A stretch of 64,000 nt of DNA from UBA5070 sp035352895 (GTDB taxonomy: Bacteria; Fibrobacterota; Fibrobacteria; UBA5070). Positions within the stretch are counted from its first letter, which is position 1. Each line of letters begins with the position of its first letter. Both the position numbers and the translations under genes were made by a program. The DNA lies in NCBI GenBank assembly GCA_035352895.1, contig DAOPYN010000003.1, forward strand, positions 68,869 to 132,868. The letters are read 5' to 3'. Positions 8,010 to 16,560 of the stretch are shown in pieces. Under the pieces are notes generated by a model. The model saw nothing but the letters and a program-made list of their open reading frames with translations. It was not told the origin of the DNA and did not search any database.

Positions 8010-9044
8010 ATGGCGCGGATCGGCATCCTCGGAGCCACGGGTTACACCGGGGTCGAGATTTCCATGATTCTGGAGCGGCATCCGGACGTGGAGGTCGCCT
8101 TCATCTCCAGCGAGGCCAGCGCAGGTCTGGGCTTGGCATCGGTGTTCCCTCGTCTGGCGGGATGCCGCAAGGTGGGCGCTCTCACGCTCCGCAAAGCCGA
8201 GGAATGCGCCTCGGTTTCCGTGGACGCGGTCTTTTCCTGCCTGCCCCACGGCGCCTCGGCGGAGGCGTGCCTTCCCTTCGTGACCGGCGGCGCCCAGGTG
8301 GTGGACCTCTCCGCCGATTTCCGCCTTCGCGATCCGGAGGACTACCCCCGCTGGTATGGAAAGCCCCATCCCAAGCCGGAGAGCCTGGTCCAGGCCGTCT
8401 ACTGCATCCCCGAGCTCCACCGTTCCCGACTTGCCGGACGGAAACTGGTCGCCTCGCCGGGCTGCTACCCCACCTCCGTGCTCCTTCCCCTGGTGCCCCT
8501 CCTGCGAGCGGGCGTGGTCGGAGCGGGTGCCATCGTGGCCGATTCCAAGTCCGGGGTCAGCGGCGCGGGTCGCAAGGCCAGCCTGGGCAACTCCTTCTGC
8601 GAGGTCAACGAATCGCTGTCCGCCTACAAGGTGGGCCACTCCCACCAGCATCTCGGCGAGCTGCGCCAGGAGATCGCCCCCTGGGGGGCCGCATCGCGCC
8701 TGGTCTTCTCGCCGCACCTGGTTCCCATGCAGCGGGGCATCCTCACCACCCTGTACGTGCCGCTGGCTTCCGGCGCCACCGCCGCCTCGGCCAGATCCGC
8801 ACTTGCCGAGGCCTACCACGGCGAAGCCTTCGTGAAGGTCCTCTCCGAGAAGGACGGACTTCCCGCCACCGGCCACGTTTCCGGCTCCAACCGCGCCCAC
8901 ATCGGGGTCGCGGGGATCGCCGACGACTCGATGGCCATCGTGGTGTGCGCGATCGACAATCTCCTGAAGGGTGCGGCGGGGCAGGCGGTCCAGAACTGGA
9001 ACGCCATGTCCGGACGGGACGAGACGCTGGGACTCGCTCCGTGA
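8010..9044 (+). CDS. argC: N-acetyl-gamma-glutamyl-phosphate reductase (ArgC)
   Basis: 344 aa, full length. Reduces N-acetylglutamyl phosphate to the semialdehyde with NADPH in arginine synthesis. The Rossmann motif GILGATGYTGVE is at the N-terminus, the block VDLSADFRLRD near residue 95, and the catalytic cysteine in SPGCYPTS near 152. The histidine block GHSHQHLGEL and the conserved LVPMQRGIL and SNRAHIGV segments follow. It is the first gene of a coupled four-gene operon with argB, fmt and rsmB. The ribosome site is purine-rich (GGGAGAGGGGG) but can be masked by the leader hairpin. Confidence 0.96.
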   Translation: MARIGILGATGYTGVEISMILERHPDVEVAFISSEASAGLGLASVFPRLAGCRKVGALTLRKAEECASVSVDAVFSCLPHGASAEACLPFVTGGAQVVDLSADFRLRDPEDYPRWYGKPHPKPESLVQAVYCIPELHRSRLAGRKLVASPGCYPTSVLLPLVPLLRAGVVGAGAIVADSKSGVSGAGRKASLGNSFCEVNESLSAYKVGHSHQHLGELRQEIAPWGAASRLVFSPHLVPMQRGILTTLYVPLASGATAASARSALAEAYHGEAFVKVLSEKDGLPATGHVSGSNRAHIGVAGIADDSMAIVVCAIDNLLKGAAGQAVQNWNAMSGRDETLGLAP

Positions 9045-9853
9045 CGACGCTCCCGGTGGTGGTCAAGATCGGCGGCTCCATGGCCGAAGACAGAAAATGT
9101 CTGGAAGAGCTCGCGGCCGACCTGGTGGCCTCCCACGCGACGGGCGCTCCCGTGGCGCTGGTCCACGGCGGCGGCAAGGACATCAACCGGAACCTCCAGT
9201 GGCTGGGGCAGGAACCCCGCTTCGTGGACGGCCTGCGCTTCACCGACGATGCCGCCATGGACATGGTGGAGATGACCCTTTCGGGCCGCGTCAACAAGCT
9301 CCTGGTACGGCTGGTCCTGCAGGCGAAAGGACGCGCCGCGGGGATCTCCGGAGTGGACGGCGGGATGTTTTCCGCCACGCCGCTGCGCGAGGACGGCGCC
9401 CTGGGCCGGGTGGGAAGCGTGACCTCCTGCGATCCTTCGCTGGTGCGCACCCTGTGGGCGGGCGGATATCTTCCGGTGGTGTCGCCGGTGAGCCTGGGCC
9501 CGGACGGCCACTCCTGGAACGTCAACGCCGACGACGCCGCCGCGGCTTTGGCCAAGGCCCTGGGAGCCCGGAGTCTGGTGTACATCTCGGATGTCCCCGG
9601 CGTCCTGGACGAGCGCAAGGAACGAATTGCGTCCCTGATTCCCTCCCAGATCGAGGATCTGATCGCGCGGGGCGTGGCCCAGGGCGGCATGATCCCCAAG
9701 CTGCGCGGTTGCGCGGCCACGGTGGCCGCGGGCGTGGGGACGGTCATGATCGCGGGTTGGTCTGGCCCCGGATCGCTCGGACGGATCCTGGCGGGAACCC
9801 AGGGGACCCTCATCCGGCCCGCGGGAACCACAACGCAGGAACGGCGCTCGTGA
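9041..9853 (+). CDS. argB: acetylglutamate kinase (ArgB)
   Basis: 270 aa, starting at GTG 9041, which shares GTGA with the argC stop. Phosphorylates N-acetylglutamate, giving the substrate of ArgC. Visible motifs are KIGGS at the N-terminus (phosphate-binding Lys), VHGGGKDIN, ISGVDGGMF, the NVNADDAAAALAKAL block and ISDVPGVL, all typical of the amino-acid kinase fold of ArgB. The short N-terminus without an extra helix resembles arginine-insensitive ArgB forms, but sensitivity cannot be judged here. Gene order argC-argB is common; the remaining arginine genes are not in the window. Confidence 0.95.
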   Translation: MTTLPVVVKIGGSMAEDRKCLEELAADLVASHATGAPVALVHGGGKDINRNLQWLGQEPRFVDGLRFTDDAAMDMVEMTLSGRVNKLLVRLVLQAKGRAAGISGVDGGMFSATPLREDGALGRVGSVTSCDPSLVRTLWAGGYLPVVSPVSLGPDGHSWNVNADDAAAALAKALGARSLVYISDVPGVLDERKERIASLIPSQIEDLIARGVAQGGMIPKLRGCAATVAAGVGTVMIAGWSGPGSLGRILAGTQGTLIRPAGTTTQERRS

Positions 9854-10782
9854 AGATCGTCTTCCTGGGCACTCCCGCCATCGCGGCCACCTGCCTGGAA
9901 GCGATCCACCAAAGCGGTCGCCACCGGATCCTGGCGGTGGGCACCCATCCCGACCGCCCCCAGAAGCGGGGCCTGCACCTTCTGCCCACCGCGGTGAAGG
10001 AGACCGCCTTGCGCCTGGGTCTTCCCGTGGTGGAGGTCCCCGACGCCAAGGACCCGGCCTTCGCCAAGGCCCTGCGGAGCCTCGATGCGGACCTCCTGGT
10101 GGTGGTCGCCTTCGTGATCCTGCCTCCGGAAGTCCTGGCCTCCACCCGCCTGGGCGCGGTGAACCTGCACGGATCCCTCCTGCCCCGCTGGCGGGGCGCG
10201 GCCCCCGTCCAGCGCTCGGTGGAAGCCGGCGAGACCGTGACCGGCGCCACCGTGTTCCGCCTGGACTCCGGCGTGGACACCGGCGGGATCGTCGCGACAC
10301 AATCCGTCCAGGTGGGACCCGACGAAACCTCCGGCGAGGTCCTGGGAAGAATGGCCGCCCTGGGCGGCGATCTCCTGCTGAAGGCGCTGGACCACCTGGA
10401 GAGCCATCCGGACGACCGCGGTCTCGCGCAGGACCCGGCCTTGGTCTGCAAGGCGCCCAAGCTGTTCCCCGAGGAGGGCCGGATCGACTGGAGCCTTCCC
10501 GCGCGGCGCATCCACGACAAGATCCGCGCCTTCAATCCCGCACCGGGCGCCTGGACCCGTCCCGACGGCAAGCTCCTGAAGATCTGGAAGACGCACGTGT
10601 TGACGGATTCCGTTCAAGCCCCGGCAGGCCAGGCCGTGCGGATCGCCGACGGGCGCGTGGTGGCCGGATGCGCCGAGGGCGCGCTGGAGCTGGTGGAGGT
10701 GCAACCCGAAGGCCGCGCGCGCCAGGCCGGCCGCGACTGGTTCAACGGACTGCGCTCCCCTGGCCCGGTTCCCCTTTCATGA
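9850..10782 (+). CDS. fmt: methionyl-tRNA formyltransferase (Fmt)
   Basis: 310 aa from GTG 9850, overlapping the argB stop as GTGA. Formylates Met-tRNA(fMet) using 10-formyl-tetrahydrofolate. The N-terminal IVFLGTPAIA and the catalytic block NLHGSLLPRWRGAAPVQRS near residue 107 are diagnostic (Asn and His of the transferase site), followed by DSGVDTGGI and the C-terminal OB-like domain (KAPKLFPEEGRIDWS, AFNPAPGAWT). The usual partner deformylase gene is absent; instead it follows argB. The pairing with rsmB downstream is the common arrangement. Confidence 0.95.
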   Translation: MKIVFLGTPAIAATCLEAIHQSGRHRILAVGTHPDRPQKRGLHLLPTAVKETALRLGLPVVEVPDAKDPAFAKALRSLDADLLVVVAFVILPPEVLASTRLGAVNLHGSLLPRWRGAAPVQRSVEAGETVTGATVFRLDSGVDTGGIVATQSVQVGPDETSGEVLGRMAALGGDLLLKALDHLESHPDDRGLAQDPALVCKAPKLFPEEGRIDWSLPARRIHDKIRAFNPAPGAWTRPDGKLLKIWKTHVLTDSVQAPAGQAVRIADGRVVAGCAEGALELVEVQPEGRARQAGRDWFNGLRSPGPVPLS

Positions 10783-12035
10783 ACGGGATCCTTCCCGGTT
10801 ACGACAGCCGCCGCAGCGCTCTGGTGGCCCTGCTGGCCTTCGAGCGCAACGGTTACGCCGTTGCGGAAACCCTCTCCCGCCACGGCAGGATGGACCCCCG
10901 CGACCACGGCCTGGCCCTGGAGATCGCCACCACCACGATCCGGAACCTTTCCCTTCTGGACCACTTCCTGGAACCGTTCCTGCGCGGGCCAACCTCCAAC
11001 GACCTGTTGTGGGTCCTGCGCCTGACCTTGGCGCAGATCCACCTGCTTTCGCGGATTCCCGTGCACGCCGCCGTGGACCTGGGCGTGGAGCTCGCCCGCG
11101 AGGCCGGCGGGCAGGGCGCATCGCGCTTCGCCAACGCGGTGCTGCGCCGCGCCGCCTACCGGGCCCCGGACCCGCCCCAAGGCGACGACGCGAAGAGCCT
11201 GTCCATCCGCTACTCGCACCCCACCTGGCTGGTGGAGCGCTGGCTTCAACGGCACGGCGGGGAATCCACCTGCGCCATGCTCCAGGCGGGATCCGAGGAA
11301 CCCGTCCTGTGGGTGCGCGTGCGGCCGGGCACCACCGACCTCCCTTGGCGCGCGGAAGAGGTCCTGGACACCGCCCACGATGGACTGTTCGTGCGTCCCG
11401 CCCTCTCCCGCGAAGCGGTGCTTTCGCATCCATCCTTCCCTTCCGGGCGGATCGCCTTGCAGGACCCATCCTCCGGCGCGGTGGCCCTGGCCTTGTCCGG
11501 ACACCTGCCCGTCGGCGGGACGCTCGCCGACCTGTGCGCCGCCCCGGGTGGCAAACTCGCCTGCCTCCACGATCTGGGCCTCCTGGAAGGCCGCGTGGCG
11601 GTGGCCCTGGACAGCTCCCACCAGCGCCAGCGCCGCACGTTGGACGGATTCCGTCAACGAGGGATCGCCGGTCTGGTGGCCGCCTCCGACGGCCGCTTCC
11701 CGCCCCTGCGGGAAGGCTCGCTCGACGCTGTGCTCCTGGACGCTCCCTGCTCCAACCTTGGCGTTCTGGGACGGAGGCCGGAAGCCCGTTGGCGCGCCAC
11801 GCCCGGATCCGCCCGCCACCAGGGCAAGCTCCAGTCCGAACTCCTGAGCGCGGGAGTCTCGCTTCTGAAACCCGGCGGAGTGGCGGTCTATTCCGTGTGC
11901 TCCACGGAGGAGGAGGAGTGCGACGCGGTGGTGGAGACGGTGTCCGACCGGGTGGAGATCCTGGAACGCGACCTCCACCTTCCCGGCGCGCGGGGATGGG
12001 ACGGATTCTTCCGCGCCACCCTTCGCCGCCGCTAG
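10779..12035 (+). CDS. rsmB: 16S rRNA m5C methyltransferase (RsmB/Sun family)
   Basis: 418 aa, ATG overlapping the fmt stop as ATGA. Methylates a cytosine of 16S rRNA (C967 in E. coli) with SAM. The first 150 residues form a NusB-like helical RNA-binding domain (RRSALVALLAFERNG, RFANAVLRRAAY). The methyltransferase domain carries LADLCAAPGGKLACL (SAM binding), DAVLLDAPCSNLG (general-acid Cys) and VYSVCSTEEEE (nucleophilic Cys). The motif after the first cysteine is SNLG rather than the more usual SGTG, a minor deviation. Ends the coupled operon. Confidence 0.93.
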   Translation: MNGILPGYDSRRSALVALLAFERNGYAVAETLSRHGRMDPRDHGLALEIATTTIRNLSLLDHFLEPFLRGPTSNDLLWVLRLTLAQIHLLSRIPVHAAVDLGVELAREAGGQGASRFANAVLRRAAYRAPDPPQGDDAKSLSIRYSHPTWLVERWLQRHGGESTCAMLQAGSEEPVLWVRVRPGTTDLPWRAEEVLDTAHDGLFVRPALSREAVLSHPSFPSGRIALQDPSSGAVALALSGHLPVGGTLADLCAAPGGKLACLHDLGLLEGRVAVALDSSHQRQRRTLDGFRQRGIAGLVAASDGRFPPLREGSLDAVLLDAPCSNLGVLGRRPEARWRATPGSARHQGKLQSELLSAGVSLLKPGGVAVYSVCSTEEEECDAVVETVSDRVEILERDLHLPGARGWDGFFRATLRRR

Positions 12036-12060
12036 TCCGGACGCGTATCTTCCAGCGCCT

Positions 12061-12498
12061 ATGCGCCACTGGCTCCTGAAGTCCGAACCCGACGCCTATT
12101 CCTGGGACATGCTGGTCCGCGAGAAGACCGGACGCTGGGACGGGGTACGCAACTACATGGCCCGCAACAACCTGAGGGCCATGTCCGTGGGCGACCCGGC
12201 CCTGTTCTACCACTCGGTCCAGGAGAAGGCCGTGGTCGGGATCTGTCAGATCTCCCGGACCGCCTACCCCGATCCCACCGCCGAAGCCGGGGATTGGTCG
12301 TGCGTGGAGGTGGAACCCGTCCGGCGCCTGGACCACCCCGTCACGCTGGAGAGCATCAAGGCCGAACCCGCCCTGGCCCGGATCGCCATGCTCAAGTACA
12401 ACCGGCTCTCCGTGGTGCCGCTGGCTCCGGAGGAGTTCCAGCGCATCGTGGAGATGGGCGGGGATCGACCATTCCGCCCATTGATATCAGGGCAATAG
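12061..12498 (+). CDS. EVE-domain protein
   Basis: 145 aa, 25 bases after rsmB and probably in the same transcript. The whole protein is an EVE (PUA-like) domain: it begins HWLLKSEPDAYSWDML and contains WDGVRNYMARNNLRAMSVGDPALFYHS, the hallmark of the family related to human THYN1. EVE domains are thought to bind modified bases in nucleic acids, so a link to the RNA-modifying neighbour rsmB is attractive but unproven. Its last 12 bases overlap the end of the convergent lipoprotein gene. Confidence 0.93.
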   Translation: MRHWLLKSEPDAYSWDMLVREKTGRWDGVRNYMARNNLRAMSVGDPALFYHSVQEKAVVGICQISRTAYPDPTAEAGDWSCVEVEPVRRLDHPVTLESIKAEPALARIAMLKYNRLSVVPLAPEEFQRIVEMGGDRPFRPLISGQ

Positions 12499-14208
12499 TC
12501 CGATCTCGAGGATTTCCATCGAACCTGCGCGCCCCTTGCAAGCTTGCGTGGGAGAGCCACAGTTCACCCGGATCACCAGATCGCTCGAAGCTGCCAGAAT
12601 TTGAGCGAATACCGTGGAATCCATTGGAGGCGGGGCTCCTAGGGACTGCGCCCGCTCCGCGGCCATGATCCATTGGAATTGGGAAGGGAAGATCTTCGGC
12701 TCTCTCCTCCCTTGGAGGGGAATTTCATACCCTGGCACCCATCCGCGCGCGTAAGCGGAGTCCCAAGCCGGATGTTTCGGGGCTCGCAGGGTGACCAACG
12801 CCTTGTTGTTGACGAGGTTCAGGGAAAGTGAAACGCCCTTGGCCCCCACCAGCGAGGTAGGGATGAGAAAGGTCGCCTGTTGGGCGGAATCGGTGAGGAA
12901 GGTCCACCCCAACCGAAGGACCGACTGTCCGAAGACCTCGCTTTGGACGATGGAAGCGGACACGTCATCCTTTCGTCTGTAGCTCTCGATCCACCAGTAG
13001 GAATCCGCAAGGACATTGTATCCGTCCCACACTCTCGCACCGAAGGAGATCGAATCGTCCCACCGGTAGACCCGTGGGGGCAGATCAATGGAATCCGGCA
13101 GACCGACAGTCTGCGTGATTCCGCTGTGGGTATCCTCGGACGCCAGGTTCAGGCTGGCGTTCACGAGCACCCGCCGACGCGTTGACAGCCGAGGGATGAG
13201 GAAGGTTCGTGCCTGGCCCATCCCTACGCAGTTTGGGACATCCCAGCGAACACCCGGCTCCAAGCAGGCGGACCCACCGGGGGTGGTCGCCTCGGCGGAC
13301 GGTCCTTGGACCTGGACTTCCACGAATCGAGGCGAGGCCCGCAGCACGCCAAGATGGATCTGGCCGGGGATCGACCTTTCCAAGATGGTCTTGGATGTGT
13401 CGCCCTCCTCATCAACGGCTTCCAGGATGATCGAGTCGGTGCCGGGCCGCATCGGGTCGAGGTCGAACAAGGTATCGAGCGCTCCCGGCCCCACCCGATG
13501 CCAACGCCGTTGCAACCGCAACCGCTTGGCGGCAAACGCCACCGAATCGCCACCGGCAGGCGGAAGAACCATCCGTATTCGCCGATTCGAGTCGATCACT
13601 TCCGCCTGGAGGATCCGTGGGACGGATTTTGCAGGAACATTCAATCCCAACCAGCTCACGTAGAAACGCCCTTTCCGCGTGGAGGCGGTACAGACGATGG
13701 ATTTCGGACTCGGCCACAGTCCCGGTCCGAATTCCTTTCGATGCGGAAGTTTGATGGCCAGTGAATCTCCGGTGCCCAGATGTTTGCCTTCCATGCTCCA
13801 GCGAAACGCCACAACCGGATCAGCTGCCGAATCCACCAAGGGATTGCGGAATGCCGCGACGACGGCATTCGAATCCCCCAGGACGACCCGGCGTGAGAAG
13901 CGGAGATAAAGCCAAGGCTCCAATGGAAGGGAACTCGAATTCGGATCGAATCCATCCTTGCGCTGCCAATCGGATGAATCGGCCCCAGCCAGGCATTCAG
14001 CCGCTACCGAAGCGAGACCGGAAGCAAGGAACTGGATAGAACTACCGCCTGGTTCGACCGAAAGTTCCTGGTCGCATCCCGCAACAAGGATGACCACCCC
14101 GACGACCACGCTCACACTCCAGAGGCGGGACGCGGTCGTTCCAGAGCAATTGCGGCTTGAAGAAAAGGTCACGTGGATGATCCCGTTGCGATGGCACTTG
14201 ATGAACAA
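12487..14208 (-). CDS. large hypothetical lipoprotein (CDQ type 1)
   Basis: 573 aa. The long N-terminus leads into a hydrophobic stretch and lipobox LVAGC, giving a mature protein starting CDQELSVEP; a shorter start just before WSVSVVVGVVILVAGC is possible. The mature part is beta-rich with no motif I recognise, has few cysteines and contains repeated Asp-Ser and Pro-rich turns. It begins with the same CDQ as the next lipoprotein gene and is read in the same direction, so the two may be distant relatives. GC content seems a little lower than in its neighbours. Function unknown; probably an outer-membrane-anchored surface protein. Confidence 0.75.
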   Translation of the reverse strand: MFIKCHRNGIIHVTFSSSRNCSGTTASRLWSVSVVVGVVILVAGCDQELSVEPGGSSIQFLASGLASVAAECLAGADSSDWQRKDGFDPNSSSLPLEPWLYLRFSRRVVLGDSNAVVAAFRNPLVDSAADPVVAFRWSMEGKHLGTGDSLAIKLPHRKEFGPGLWPSPKSIVCTASTRKGRFYVSWLGLNVPAKSVPRILQAEVIDSNRRIRMVLPPAGGDSVAFAAKRLRLQRRWHRVGPGALDTLFDLDPMRPGTDSIILEAVDEEGDTSKTILERSIPGQIHLGVLRASPRFVEVQVQGPSAEATTPGGSACLEPGVRWDVPNCVGMGQARTFLIPRLSTRRRVLVNASLNLASEDTHSGITQTVGLPDSIDLPPRVYRWDDSISFGARVWDGYNVLADSYWWIESYRRKDDVSASIVQSEVFGQSVLRLGWTFLTDSAQQATFLIPTSLVGAKGVSLSLNLVNNKALVTLRAPKHPAWDSAYARGWVPGYEIPLQGRREPKIFPSQFQWIMAAERAQSLGAPPPMDSTVFAQILAASSDLVIRVNCGSPTQACKGRAGSMEILEIGLLP

Positions 14209-14327
14209 AGGTTAGAATGTGGATCATTCTAACCTCGCCTTCGCCGAAGCGGTCATTCATTCTGAATGGCTACGTTTTCTGGGGGGAAAACAATGAGGAT
14301 CGTGGAGATGGGCGACGGGTCCTGAAC

Positions 14328-14345
14328 CCGGAGGCAGCCCTCCGG
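14328..14345 (-). terminator. possible terminator hairpin after the CDQ type 2 lipoprotein gene
   Basis: CCGGAGG and CCTCCGG form a perfect 7-bp stem with a 4-nt loop, extended by AACC/GGTT outside. It lies just past the stop codon of the minus-strand gene ending at 14354. No T-run follows, so it may only stabilise the 3' end. Confidence 0.35.
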
Positions 14346-14353
14346 CTGGTTGG

Positions 14354-16420
14354 TCAGTTGTTGTCTTCGTAGAGGGGAAGCCGATCCACCAGGATGCGGT
14401 CCACCAGGGCGAGCCGATCCACGCCGCCGCCATCCGGGCAGATCTGGCGGAACCCCAGGTCCCAATCCACCATGCGACCGTCGGCGAACCGGATCTGGCG
14501 ACTGTAGAAGAGGGAGTTCAGCACGGGCAGGTCGTAGGGGCCGGGAATCGCCCGGATCATGGCCGGGGCCGCCGCGACCCAATCCGTGGTCGGCTTCGGT
14601 GATTCCACCTGGCACAGCCCCTGGGGAAGGAGGCGCATCGCGGGCAGATCCAGGATCCGCTGGATGGAGTCGCGCAGGATGGAGCCGATCACGATGGTCT
14701 CCTGGTGCGTGGACGAAGTGAACTGCGGCGGCGGCAACCGCACGATCACCATGGAGGTGTCGGGACCCGTCGCAGGCTCCGTGGCGGCTTCCACGACGAC
14801 CGGAGCCGGAAGGATCTGGATCTGCAGCGGATACGTGGTGGTCCGGCGCAACGTTCCATCCATGGTCAGCTCGTAGACCACTTCGGCGCTGTCGGCCCGC
14901 AGGATGTTCAGCCGATACATGCTCGCGGAAGAATCCGAGGCTGGGACCACGATTCCCGGCAACTCGAAATAGGACCCGCTGGACGGGTCGTACACGCGGT
15001 GGGGGCCGTTGTATTTGGTGGGCACGAACAGGACATGCCTGGCCTCCCCGCAAGCGATCATGGTGCGCAGTCCGGGGCGGACCGGAGTGAACTGGACCAG
15101 ACCCGAATTCATGGTGAACATGTCCGTTTCCACCACCTGCGGCGGGGCATTGCAGTCGTAGCGGGTGGCGATGTACACGCCCCGCGCATCGCGCCAGGCT
15201 CCCAGCACGGGCAGCTTCTCCATCTGGTCGTAGTTCGCGGGAGCCGGGATGGGCGCCACAGGCACGGTGTCCACCTGGGGTGGCTGCACGCACCCCTTGG
15301 CGGGAAAGAAGGTCTGTCCGCCCGAGGCGTCCAGGAGGGTCACCGGAGAACAGGGGTTCCAGCGCACGAAGTACCAGGCGGTCACTTCCGGCGGGGGCAG
15401 GTAATGGGTGGCTTCCCGGATGCTGGGCACGGTCAGCGAACGGCTGGCACCGAACTTCAGGACATTGGTTGCGCCGGGAACCAAGCCGATCAGCGGAACC
15501 TGGCTGGTCACCACCGCCAGGATGTGGATCCCGCTGTCGCTGCGGTACGAGGAAAGGATGGGCAAGTGGTTCAGCGCCGTGTCCAGACCGACCTCCAGCC
15601 GCCGATGGGCGGTGTCCACGGGAGGCCCGGCCAGCACGATCGAATCGCCGGGAGTGTAGAGGGTCACGGGTCCGGTGGCGGTCCAGGGGATGAACTTGGT
15701 GCGTTCCCGGTAGTCCGTGGCGCAGACCCTGCCGGAATCCGTCTTGGTTCCCAGCACGAGGTAGGGCGGGATGTAGAGGATCAGCGCCGAGCGCGCGAGG
15801 GCGGATCCCCGGGAGTTCAATCCATAGGAGCGATCGACGAAGGTGACGTAGGGGGTGATGCAGGGTTCCTGGAGACCCGACACCAGATAGATGCCATCGG
15901 CGGTGCGCCAGGCCTTCACCGGCTTCCAGCTCGGCGTGTTCTCGCCCCAATCCAGCAGGAGGGTGTCGACTCCGTTGGAGCGGTCGGCATCGTCCAGGAC
16001 GATGCGCACGCGGACGGAACCTGTCGCGCGCCGCAGATGCACCACCGCGTCCACCGTGCGGCCGGGCAGGATCCGCACCACGGCCTCGCCGTAGAGCTGG
16101 ATCTGCTGGCTCGCATCGTAGAAGGCGACCTTCACCGTCCAATCGCCGGAGGCGAGATCGGACAGCTCGACGAGCTCTCCCAGGCCACCCACCGCGGCAT
16201 GGAGGGGAAACCCGGCGCGTTCGGCTTCCACGCGCACGGAGTCCACGACGACGGGGAAGGCCGCGAGGTCGGCCGCGGCGAGCCGGAAGGACAGGCCGCC
16301 GGCTCCTTCCTGGGCGAGGGAACTGGTTGGATCCTCGGTGCGAAGCTTCTGGTCGCACCCGGACAGTCCCAGCGACAATGCCGCCAGGGCCAAGGGAAGA
16401 ACGTTGCGGAGGGAAGACAT
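14354..16420 (-). CDS. large hypothetical lipoprotein (CDQ type 2)
   Basis: 688 aa from the ATG at 16420, which has GGAG nine bases upstream; longer in-frame extensions lack a signal peptide. The signal MSSLRNVLPLALAALSLG leads to lipobox LSGC and a mature N-terminus CDQKLRTED. Residues 45-160 look like a beta-sandwich (VDSVRVEAERAG, GEAVVRILPGRTVDAVVHL). The remainder holds several WxPxxAWR-like segments (SWKPVKAWRTADGIYLV, KLPVLGAWRDARGVYIA), suggesting an internally repeated domain, each copy followed by a cysteine-containing loop. No family recognised. Probably a surface lipoprotein with repeated modules. Confidence 0.78.
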   Translation of the reverse strand: MSSLRNVLPLALAALSLGLSGCDQKLRTEDPTSSLAQEGAGGLSFRLAAADLAAFPVVVDSVRVEAERAGFPLHAAVGGLGELVELSDLASGDWTVKVAFYDASQQIQLYGEAVVRILPGRTVDAVVHLRRATGSVRVRIVLDDADRSNGVDTLLLDWGENTPSWKPVKAWRTADGIYLVSGLQEPCITPYVTFVDRSYGLNSRGSALARSALILYIPPYLVLGTKTDSGRVCATDYRERTKFIPWTATGPVTLYTPGDSIVLAGPPVDTAHRRLEVGLDTALNHLPILSSYRSDSGIHILAVVTSQVPLIGLVPGATNVLKFGASRSLTVPSIREATHYLPPPEVTAWYFVRWNPCSPVTLLDASGGQTFFPAKGCVQPPQVDTVPVAPIPAPANYDQMEKLPVLGAWRDARGVYIATRYDCNAPPQVVETDMFTMNSGLVQFTPVRPGLRTMIACGEARHVLFVPTKYNGPHRVYDPSSGSYFELPGIVVPASDSSASMYRLNILRADSAEVVYELTMDGTLRRTTTYPLQIQILPAPVVVEAATEPATGPDTSMVIVRLPPPQFTSSTHQETIVIGSILRDSIQRILDLPAMRLLPQGLCQVESPKPTTDWVAAAPAMIRAIPGPYDLPVLNSLFYSRQIRFADGRMVDWDLGFRQICPDGGGVDRLALVDRILVDRLPLYEDNN

Positions 16421-16484
16421 GAGGGCACTCCAGGGAGGAGAGGATTCGTGGATGGGATCGGACCGGTCCATGGATCCAAGAATA

Positions 16485-16505
16485 CCCCGCGGCCTCCCTG
16501 CGGGG
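16485..16505 (-). terminator. terminator after the hemerythrin-like gene
   Basis: On the minus strand CCCCGC and GCGGGG form a 6-bp GC stem with a 9-nt loop, followed by TATTCTT. It lies about 55 bases past the hemerythrin stop and ahead of the lipoprotein start. Confidence 0.5.
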
Positions 16506-16560
16506 ATCCGCCGCGCACGCCTTCGGGGCGATTCCGTACTCCCCCCGGGAACGCCGGGCC

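Noticed and set aside
5150..8038. A 962-codon open frame on the minus strand spanning the pseudouridine synthase, mqnE and the start of argC.
   Set aside because: Most of it is out of frame with well-supported genes and is Arg/Gly/Pro-rich, the usual by-product of high GC content. Only the last 95 codons could be meaningful.
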